This document shows positions 56,107 through 64,000 of a stretch of DNA of 64,000 bases, in pieces. The notes beneath the pieces are model-generated. The model was not told the origin of the DNA, ran no database searches, and saw only the letters and a list, made by a program, of their open reading frames with translations. Origin of the DNA: Metallyticus violacea (Eukaryota; Arthropoda; Insecta; Mantodea; Metallyticidae); assembly GCA_030762175.1 (NCBI GenBank), contig CM060830.1, positions 49,747,001-49,811,000 of the forward strand. Direction: 5' to 3'. Made by a program: the position numbers and the translations under genes. Each line of letters starts with the position of its first letter. Positions within the stretch are counted from its first letter, which is position 1.

Positions 56107-56193
56107 TAAATATACAATGACCTTCTAAAACTTGAATTGAGGCCAACAATTCAATAAAAACTCCGGGTTTTGTTGTTCTTAATCGTATATCTG
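56107..56193 (-). other. Exon-like segment, paralogue of 38681-38765
   Basis: The minus strand is open from 56203 to 56006. It reads DIRLRTTKPGVFIELLASIQ, then VLEGHCIFICSPPLIAPDD. A possible acceptor TTGTCTAG precedes CCCAGATATACG. A possible donor follows, CAACAG then GTGTTT. If spliced there, the exon would be about 165 bp. The conserved core matches the 38.7-kb segment with several synonymous differences. The family was not recognised. Confidence 0.4.
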
Positions 56194-56209
56194 GGCTAGA
56201 CAAACCTCA

Positions 56210-57282
56210 GAGTAAATAAGACAAATAATATTTACTAATTTTGAACGGCCAAGCGAGCATTACATTCATTCATAATGGGGGAAAATATTTGAATAGAAAT
56301 AATAGAATGCGTTTTTAGTTTCCTGCACTTATTAATGGACAAGTATAAGAAAAATGAATACATTTCTGCCATGAAGCCAAAGAAAGTTCCCGTCAGAAAC
56401 TTCATTAGAATCCTCATTAATTGCATCAAAATTAACGTTACTGTTCATTTAAAAAATTAAACGGTCGCGTGCGCATAAGGTAGAAAAATATGAGTTATTT
56501 GGAAATGTTCATGAAATTTCCAGAACATTTGTAAAGTTACATCATTGTTAGCAATCATCATTAACTTTTGGCACTCAATTGAACCCACCACTATCACATC
56601 TCATAAAAATGGGAAAGGATAAAAGTTTCGTGCTGTGATTTAACTTTTTTATTGGAAGAAATTGACCGTGGAGACCAAAACTCAGCTGGGTGAAGTTCGT
56701 GGAAAATTTGTATCATCGCTAGGATTATTCATTTACGAATAAATTAGTTTAAACGTTGCTGTACATGCACCAAAGATGAAGCACGCTCAAGAACGTCCCA
56801 ATTTAGGTCACCAAAAAGAATATTTTTACAAAAATCCGTGGATCATAATGACAGAGCGCCTCGTGAGATACGAGGTAGGTTCTAAATTGAAGTAACTTAT
56901 CTTAAAATTGTTGAACACGTTTTGGGGTATAACTTTTCTCCATCATCAGGGAAAGCTCCCGAAAGCTTTGAAGTTTTCGAAATATTTACCTATCTGGAAT
57001 CCCGAGAGAAGAAGCTATTTGGATTATGTCGCTAAGAAAACTTTTTAGATTTCGTATGTTATGGCCTGACCAAGTTGCATCTTAATAATGGGAAAGCCTT
57101 TGCGCAGGAAATGGTCGTTAGCTGCGGGCAGCATTCATGTCTATCAGTGTATTGCAGAGCAACACATGAGATGTTGAGAATTAAGTACCCTGCGTTAAAA
57201 CATCGAATACTGAGGAAGGACTTATTCCTGCAGAAACAAAAACCGTTTAGATACAGTATATGATAAAGCTCCTCCTTCATAA
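56210..57282. other. Unassigned stretch before a mariner relic
   Basis: No domain was seen. 57059-57280 may contain an unrecognised 5' part of the mariner-like relic that follows. Confidence 0.4.
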
Positions 57283-57860
57283 TCAGTGAAAAAGAATGGG
57301 GTAAACATTAGGACCGAAAACACTGAACCATTTGAAGATGACCAGTAGAGGTGCTGACAATCGCCCTTGTTTAAGAGTGACAGAAATTGCTGCATGGTTG
57401 AATCTTTCAAAAGCATTTACATTTAGGATTCTGCATAAACATCTCCATATGAAAAATGTCAGTGCGAGATGGTACCAAGACTTCTCTATGTCGAGTGAAA
57501 GGTTTCTGATTGTGTCAAACAAACAGAATAGAAGTTTTGGAAGTTGTGACAAGAGGTGAAACCATGGTCCACCAGCATGAGTCACTTTCAAAATGGGATT
57601 CCTTGGAATGGCATAAAACCTTGTGAAATGTCTACAAGAATGGCCAACTTTATGCATTCTACTTCAATCTTCTACATAAACTAGAGCAGCAAAGAAAGAC
57701 AAGAGATGCGGTATGCTGAGCCAGGGTGTTTACCTTGGGCTTGACAATGCATCGTGCACACTGCCCAAATTGCAAAGGATGCTGTGAGGAACTGTGGATT
57801 GGACCGATATCCACCTTACAACTCAAATCACTTGCCCGTACCCGCTGAACGCATTGCAAC
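57283..57860 (+). pseudogene. mariner relic
   Basis: The plus strand reads RPCLRVTEIAAWLNLSKAFT, then HLHMKNVSARWYQD, the second helix-turn-helix of mariner. After frameshifts it gives HQHESLSKWDSLEWHK, LLHKLEQQRKTRDAV, a degraded LDNASCT and DRYPPYNSNHLP-like text in the place of the third-Asp motif. The TGDE segment is lost. The copy is very decayed and no TIRs could be matched. Confidence 0.65.
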
Positions 57861-57939
57861 TGGTAGTTCCGAACTGTAGCGAAGAAAGCCTAACGGTTAC
57901 AATATGATTAATGCTACTATAGAGTAATATTATTTATTT

Positions 57940-58260
57940 ATTTTTAATAAACTAAACTAAACTAACCTAACGTATGAAAAATAACATTTATTCGATTAAT
58001 AATAATGTTGAAAAATTATAATTAGAAAGTATTATGATGTAATAATATTATATATTTATGTTCTATTATTTTTTTGTTTAACTTAAACTAACCTAACCTA
58101 ACCTAAACTCAAGTATAAAAACAGTATTTATTCGATTAAGAATATTGTAGAAAAATTGATGTTTTGAGTAATATTATTATTATTTTTTGTTAAACTTAAA
58201 CTAAACTAACCTATGAGAAATGAAAAATGTATTCGATTAAGAATAGCGCAGAAAAATTAT
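57940..58260 (+). repeat. Three degenerate tandem units with CCTAA motifs
   Basis: Three units of about 115-130 bp each begin with AAACTAAACTAACCTAA-like text (57950, 58080, 58195). Each continues with TTTATTCGATTAA, then GAATA.TG.AGAAAAATT. The middle unit contains CCTAACCTAACCTAA, three copies of the insect telomeric pentamer. Confidence 0.75.
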
Positions 58261-58314
58261 GAAGATTAAAAAAAAAATTATTTATTTATTCTGAGAGAAA
58301 AAAAAAAGATTACA

Positions 58315-58400
58315 AATAAGAAAAAACTCTTGCTCGTGGGAAATCGAACTCACGACTTTCACGTCATTAGTACGAAGCTTCAACGTACTTTATACTTACT
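58315..58400 (-). other. tRNA-Ile-like relic
   Basis: On the minus strand, CTTCGTACTAATGACGTGAA resembles the anticodon arm of tRNA-Ile(AAT). GTCGTGAGTTCGATTTCC is a T-arm with a good B box. The D-arm and acceptor stem do not fold properly, so this is a pseudo-tRNA or a SINE head rather than a working gene. Confidence 0.4.
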
Positions 58401-58665
58401 CGTGCAGACCATCGAAACATTGGCTCCAGTCACGCTTCCTTTCATGAACGCCAGAGGAGTAAACCGAACGCATGGAGTTGTGAATTGTGGAGTTAATTGT
58501 GCCTCTTCTAAAAAAGAGCTGTTATTGTTTTGTTAAAGCGGACTGCGGAATTCTCTTGTCAGTTAAAAAGTGTAAGTGTAGAAAAGTTTAATGTTATCGC
58601 CCATTTTCTAAAAATACAGTAATTGAACGCCTATCACTGTCAAACGTGCAGTTAGAAATAGTGCT

Positions 58666-58667
<2 letters not shown>

Positions 58668-58724
<57 letters not shown>
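58668..58724. repeat. (ATT)n microsatellite
   Basis: About 18 trinucleotides, uninterrupted. Confidence 0.95.
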
Positions 58725-58770
58725 TGTTTTTGTTAATAATGAGTGCATCAAAACAGTTCGTATGCGTGGA

Positions 58771-59007
58771 TTTTTTTTTGAATGGTGTTTAACGCCTGTT
58801 TTTACTGAGGTACCACAGGCGGTGGACACTGATGATACATGAGATGAAATTATATATATTGGGAAAGGATTTTTTAAGGAAGAAAACGTTCCAGCCCTAA
58901 GTTTAGAGTATTTCCTCGGCATTTGCCATTTATGAGGACTGAGGAAAACCTAAAAAAAACCTCAGTCAGGGAGAATGGTCCTGGCGGGATTCAAATTCCA
59001 CACCCCA
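58771..59007 (-). mobile_element. SINE S2, head truncated
   Basis: Minus-strand S2: AATGGTGTTTAACGCCTGTT, GGTACCACAGGCGGTGGACA, TTTTTTAAGGAAGAAAACGT and CCTCAGTCAGGGAGAATGGT. It ends at the inverted B box GGGATTCAAATTCC, with the 5' half of the tRNA-like head missing. Confidence 0.88.
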
Positions 59008-59256
59008 AATGTATTACAAATTGAACAATTTTATTCGCTTTTATACTTTTTTTTTAATATTTGAATATTATATTTCTAAATTGTCTAGAAAGTTTCAATA
59101 TATATAAAGAAGAGCGCTTGCAAAGCTTCGTATCATTTGTTTTAATAGTTTCTAAATTATATAATAAATTTTTCTTTGGGAAAAATGGCAAAAAAGAGAA
59201 AGTACTTAAAATTGTAATATAATTTTTCTTTTTTATCAACATTCTGGTATGGTTAG

Positions 59257-59640
59257 TATAGACATAGTATTAATACTGGGTCTAACACTGAAGATATTTC
59301 TGTTCTCAATGAAAAGGAGGAAATGCTAGCACAAGTGAGCAAACAAGAAAGTCGCAACTCTTCTGTGCTACTATCAGAGCAAAAAGAAAATTTTGTTGTT
59401 GCGTTTTGGGATGCTATTATAGGAATTTCCACAACAACAGAACTTGAAATTGTGAAGAAACGCGCGAAATTCTTAAAGGCAACTTAAGCCGCAGTTCGCA
59501 ATCAAAATGAACAAATATCCATGCCCAAACCTAAAGAAATGTCCCAAAAGAGGAACAATACCCGATACAATGGAAGTCAACAACATCGCGCATTCTTTGC
59601 TGAAAGATGGAAAAGAAGTTATTAGCGCCACCTCAAATTG
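59257..59640 (+). other. Decayed open frame, origin unknown
   Basis: After a stop at about 59254 the frame stays open for 76 codons: ISVLNEKEEMLAQVSKQES, then ENFVVAFWDAIIGIS and KKRAKFLKAT. One TAA interrupts it, then it continues NEQISMPKPKEMSQKRNN and HRAFFAERWKRSY to a TAG. The amino-acid composition is protein-like and there is no repeat bias. No family was recognised. A broken transposon ORF is the best guess. Confidence 0.35.
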
Positions 59641-60254
59641 ACAAATATCACACTTACACAGTTCGGAATACATGCAAACGTATAGTGTTAAAAGCACGTG
59701 CATTTTCCCGTGTCAATTATTTACTTTACGTGTTATATTGCTACATTACAATTTCCCATTTAATTTCGCTGTATACTGAATGTGAGTAACTATTAACTGT
59801 GTTATTCACATACTTGGTGTGCGATTACTTGTTTCTGTGCGTTAAGAATGTTCCATTTTTGTTCAACTCACAATAGCACACTTCTTTTAAAATTACCTCA
59901 CTTTTCCCCGCTGGCAATTTCTCTTTCAATTCAACCGTTTTCTCCCAGTGGCGTTCGTGAAATGAGGCATGACTACAGCCAACGTTTTGATGGCCTTGTA
60001 CGGATAAGTGGGCTTCCGGCTTGGAATTTATTTGCTTAAAGTAATTGCTAGTACCAAAATTATATTCAGTCCGGAGCCTTTTCTTGCACCTCCAACTAAA
60101 ATTTCAACGATAGGCAGTAATATTAGATAAAGTTGAGGTAGTATATAACGATAGTACAGTAAATTTCCATAAAACCTTGTAGAAATACCATGGATGTAAT
60201 TAGATGATTATTTTGCATTTTTTATTTCTATAAATAAGTTACACCGGGAACTTG
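59641..60254. other. Unassigned stretch
   Basis: No gene or repeat was recognised. Confidence 0.4.
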
Positions 60255-60560
60255 CGTGGCTGAGGGCAGCTTAACAGAACACCACCAACCCGGTGACAAA
60301 CATTAGAGACAATATTTTGGAATGCTTATATTTGGTGATAAGAATTATTAATGTTTCTACGGCACACACATGCCTGATAGCTGTTTAATTTATTAAAAAA
60401 TAACAATAAATATTTTTGATTTGTATTTATATACGCAGAGCCATCTCTAGGAGAATACAGGAAGTACATTCAATATTGCGACACGCGCACTCAGGATATT
60501 GTCTTGCGAAATACCCAAGTTATCCTTACCATAGATAATTGTTAGCCGTTGATCCTCAAG
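60255..60560 (+). repeat. Dispersed repeat R1, copy 3 (3' half)
   Basis: CACCACCAACCCGGTGACA, AAGAATTATTAATGTTTCTA, CACACATGCCTGATAGCTG and TTTAATTTATTAAAAAATA follow the 3' half of copy 1 (20330-20560). ACGCAGAGCCAT and GCGACACGCGCACTCAG also match. The 5' half is missing here. Confidence 0.65.
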
Positions 60561-61064
60561 CACTAGTGACCTCTACCAAAAGTTAACATCACAAATATTG
60601 CACTGCTTGAATATTAAAGAGCCATCCTTCTTGTAACAGAATTAACAAACTGCATATTAGAACCGCAATTGCATTCTCTCAAAATGTCACAGCGACACAC
60701 CAGTGGACACTGAGGAACATACAGCAGTCTTCACAAAGCTTTAATTACATTAATAATGAGTTCTAAAATATCAGCAAGTGTAATAGACCAACAAAAGTAG
60801 TACGCCACACAGCTGTTTCCTCTGTTTTTGCAGACCTGTAGCCATAAACACCAAGGCATGGTTCAGCTTGCCGCTTCGTCCTAACTAGTTCTCCATAATC
60901 CTCAAACCCGTCGACCCTGTCAAAAATTTGCCTGTAAAATAAACCACTTCTTAGAGAAAGTTCATCACAATGAAGTACACAAAACTCATTGTCGTTTTCT
61001 GGTTTTTAATTCGGTTTACATTTAATTATCTATTCAATGAGTTCCTAGATGGTAGAACAATCAG
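60561..61064. other. Spacer between R1 copies
   Basis: No gene was recognised. It may include unaligned R1 sequence. Confidence 0.4.
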
Positions 61065-61445
61065 CGAACAAACGCTTTTCAATGGTTTTTCTTTCGTTTT
61101 TAAATTTTTCATTAGTGAAAAAGTGTGAATTTGGAACTTTTAGGGTAATTGGGTCAGAAATATTAGAAGGAATTCCATTCAACATCAAAAGTTGTATTAT
61201 TGCCGTAACCTATACATGAAAATTATCGTAAGCTTTAAAGCGGGTAGTGCCAACGTAACGCTTACGTATGCCTGATAACTGTTCAATTTATTTTATAAAT
61301 TTCACACTTCTGTATTCTCTCATAGATGACTCTGCATAAATAAGGGGATGAATAATTGAGTGCGGGTAGTAAAGTCAATTTCCGACTTCTCAAACTCAGA
61401 AGTCTATCTCGTGAAACACCCAAGCCTTCCCTGCTGTATACTCAT
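61065..61445 (+). repeat. Dispersed repeat R1, copy 4
   Basis: CTTTTCAATGGTTTTTC, TTGGGTCAGAAATATTAGAA, GGAATTCCATTCAACATCAA and AGTTGTATTATTGCCGTAAC match copies 1 and 2. GGGTAGTGCCAACGTAACG then leads directly to ACGTATGCCTGATAACTGTT, so about 90 bp are deleted relative to copy 1. Confidence 0.7.
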
Positions 61446-61745
61446 GTTCTCTGCAGCTTCTTTTGTTTCATCTGGTTCAGCTAATGCATTCCGGAACACA
61501 TTTTTTTTTAATTCTACGACATTAACAAAATCAATTAATCATAGACTAAACAAACGGATTTAAAGTCTACTATGCTATTAATAATAGCTAGAAGTAGAAG
61601 GTTAAATAAATTACTTCATTAACTAATTAAGTTATAAGTAATGAACGGCTATCTAAAAATTCTGTAAGGCACACATGTTACGCAAACTTCCTACACCCAA
61701 AGTAAAAACTTACTTTTAACACTTGTACCATAAGTAATTATTATA

Positions 61746-62345
61746 CAGTGTGGCCCAAAAAATTAGGTACCCAAAAATCATATGCAAAATAATTCTTATA
61801 AAAGAAAATGATATATAAGGTATTTAATGAGTTGAAGGAGCCAGACTCTATAGCAAGAATCCAATATTATGCATGTGTTATGTTCATTATACTTCAAAAT
61901 CCTCAGTATCTCCAAAAAGGGGTAATAGTGTAAGGAATATTATGTGCCATATCAATAAGTAAAATGCTCGTTTTCTCGGTTGCCGGATGAATATATATGT
62001 ACAATTACATTCGGCGAAAGTGACAGTGTGGGCCACTGCGTCTTCCCATGGCATCATTTAGTTCATACATCATTGACGATGCACATGGAAACAGAATTAA
62101 CGTCACATCAGAATGTACAAGCAGCAAGTTATTAAACGTTTTCAGTGGGGTTTGGACATATTTTATGCGCTGAAAAACCTTTTGTTTCAACAAGATGGAG
62201 CTACCACTCATTCTAACCACGGAATAGGCACTTGCTACAACAGTTTTTTCCTGATAAGCCGATTTCTAGATACTCTGATTTTCCATATCCTTCATGAAGT
62301 CCTGATTTGTCATTGTGAGATACATTTTTGCGGGGAATACTGAAA
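61746..62345 (+). pseudogene. Tc1-like element relic
   Basis: Starts at CAGTGTGGCCCAAAAAATTA after a TA, a plausible 5' TIR similar in form to that of the 12.5-kb element. Inside, the plus strand reads KVTVWATAS, HIRMYKQQVIKRFQW and then KNLLFQQDGATTHSN. The FQQDGA.TH motif carries the second Asp in Tc1-like and related transposases. FFPDKPISRYSDFPYPS follows, in place of the region leading to the third Asp. No 3' TIR was found before the SINE at 62421, so the right end is lost. Confidence 0.7.
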
Positions 62346-62420
62346 ACCATTCTTCATGGTTTGTCGCCTCCTCACAGTTAGAAACTGTTTATTTGAGGCT
62401 CTGCGTTGGAACCAAAGTTT

Positions 62421-62688
62421 GACCTCCTAAACCCAAGATCGCGGGTTCGTCGCGGTCAGGAGCGATGGATTTTTTCAGGCGTAATAATCCTCAGTGTGGC
62501 TTCCTTCGGAAGGGAAGTAAATCCTTGGGTCCCATGTCGTACATTTACGGCACATAAAAGAACCTCATGCCTAAAAGAAGAGGCCTTTGAGCAAAATTAG
62601 TCGGCCGTTTCACGCCCTGAGTTGAATGGGACGCTGATGACCTGACATGTTAAAGAGCGTCCAGAAATAAATCAATAAAAAAAAAAAC
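62421..62688 (+). mobile_element. SINE S1, slightly 5'-truncated
   Basis: Starts in the tRNA-like head at CTCCTAAACCCAAGATCGCG, has a degraded B box GGTTCGTCGCGG, then CTTCCTTCGGAAGGGAAGTA and GTACATTTACGGCACATAAA. It ends GAGCGTCCAGAAATAAATCA plus an A-tail. Confidence 0.9.
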
Positions 62689-62689
62689 C

Positions 62690-64000
62690 ACCAACGTTTG
62701 AAGCTGTTTAGTAGATTCCGGCTCTGTGCCTCAGATTGGGTACCACTTTTGAAGCGATTTGTTGACGTCATTGAGTGTCCCTATATTGTGATGCCAATTT
62801 TAAAGTGATTTTGTAGGTTGATTATTGTTCGCTTCGGTGTTGTTCTCCATACTTCAATTACAACATTCTCTCACAGTGAATTGTGATTTTTTTGTTGATT
62901 CGGACTCAAAAGGCAAATTAGTTTATTAGTGTAAATAGTGTAAATAAGCACGTGATATATATAGATATTTTATTATGTCCAAAATATTTCACGCTCTTTC
63001 TTGTTTTGCATATGATACATTTGGCTATGCGCATATAAACTTAGTTACCGCGTGTGAAACTTACAGACGAGTGCCACTTTGCGTGCTTAACTGATGTATC
63101 AGAACCGCGTAGCTGAACTGCTTCTCAGCTGAGTATGAGCTTAATAACTGTCCAACTATGTATCAGAACTGCATGCCTGCGTCTGAAGTAGAATTTATGT
63201 GCATCAGAGACCAGAGAACTGAGTAGCAACTCACCGCGTCTGTTTGTGAATCGCCGCGTGTAAAACTTCTTGCTGCGTGACTCAGCAACGTCGAACCTTT
63301 AACTGTTTCTGCGAAGTGTCTTTGAGAACTGCCTGCTCTTCCTTATATATTAAATTCAAATCAAGTAATCGTTGGTTTTAACGATGCCATGGTGTCACAC
63401 AGGCACGCGCAACCTTCGTGCTTATCTTTAAAAGTTCAAGTTTATTTTCCATTAGGTGGTTTAAGTTCACCTGCCACATGTGTCGTTCGCTATTTTTTTA
63501 AACTTTAAAACATTTTGTTAGCATTGGCTCATTTAAAGGCTAACGGTATAACGCCTGTCGGGATCAAATACCCAACGGATTTTAAATTCCTTTAGTTTAT
63601 TAACCTTGCAAGGACAGTCTTTTTTTTTAAAAAAAAGGGCTTCATATTTGCCCCTTTTCTTTCGTGACGGGTATTTAGTCCTCTTGCCTATTCCAGTTAC
63701 CGCAATGGAAAAACACCAGAGGTTTTTTCTTTTGTACAATACAATCATTGAATTTAAAGTTTATGATATAAATATATACATAGTATTTATATCACTAATT
63801 ACAAAACCAAAATATGATGATCGGGCTTAAATAAATATCCATTATAATTATATTTCAGTGGGAGTAGATCAGAGAAAATGTTACGTGGTCTAGATAAACT
63901 TTTTGAAAACTTCGAAACCATCTCTATAGTGTAACAAGGGAACATTGTGATATGTATAAATTGTTACTAAAATATTATGGTTATTTTTTTCTTTGCCATC
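62690..64000. other. Unassigned stretch with imperfect short repeats
   Basis: From 63045 to 63320 TATCAGAACTGC/CCGCGT and CACCGCGT/TCGCCGCGTGT variants recur in a GC-richer segment. The rest is AT-rich. Overlapping frames at 63533-63830 on both strands have no recognised domain. Confidence 0.4.

Noticed and set aside
58608..58922. Minus-strand frame with a poly-Asn run
   Set aside because: It is the (ATT)n array joined to antisense S2.

Overview
This window looks like intergenic or intronic DNA from a repeat-rich insect genome. It is strongly AT-rich and has no long intact host gene. The main contents are dead Tc1/mariner transposons (about a dozen), decayed non-LTR retrotransposons (LINEs), tRNA-derived SINEs of at least three families, and many microsatellites. 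The density of mariners, the tRNA-type SINEs and a short run of the insect telomere motif CCTAA point to an insect, perhaps a hemimetabolous species with a large genome. The species cannot be fixed from sequence alone.

Layout, left to right. 1-6 kb: a degenerate 20-bp minisatellite abutting the 3' end of a CR1-like LINE, a GC-rich island, a tandem array of about 140-bp units ending in (AC)n, and a young SINE with a perfect 10-bp target duplication. 6.9-9.8 kb: a mariner relic split inside its second catalytic motif by an antisense LINE. 10-18 kb: LINE 3' fragments and a cluster of mariner-type relics, including an 879-bp element with terminal inverted repeats (TIRs), TA flanks and an internally deleted transposase. 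19.7-20.6 kb: first copy of an unnamed dispersed repeat (R1). 22.6-23.8 kb: a full-length mariner with a broken transposase. 26.6-28.6 kb: a short TIR element, a mariner relic and a Jockey-type reverse transcriptase (RT) fragment. 29-33 kb: a foldback repeat carrying a SINE, more SINEs, and R1 copy 2. 34-44 kb: mariner relics, a LINE interrupted by a SINE, a long SINE, and a perfect 90-bp palindrome around a (TA)n core. 45-54 kb: an (TA)n-associated repeat (R2), a purine-rich tract, a SINE inserted into a SINE, another mariner, and an 880-bp (CTA)/(ATT) microsatellite fused to a mariner remnant. 57-62.7 kb: another mariner, a telomere-motif tandem repeat, SINEs, R1 copies 3 and 4, and a Tc1-like relic.

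No gene set here works together as a pathway. What can be read is a history of nested insertions: LINE into mariner, SINE into LINE, SINE into SINE, and mariner into a tandem duplication. No intact transposase or RT was seen, so any mobility would need enzymes supplied from elsewhere. The best candidates for something not already described are the R1 and R2 repeat families, the LINE-minisatellite junction, the compound (CTA)n array, and two paralogous exon-like segments at 38.7 and 56.1 kb. All assignments rest on reading the sequence; no alignment or database search was run.
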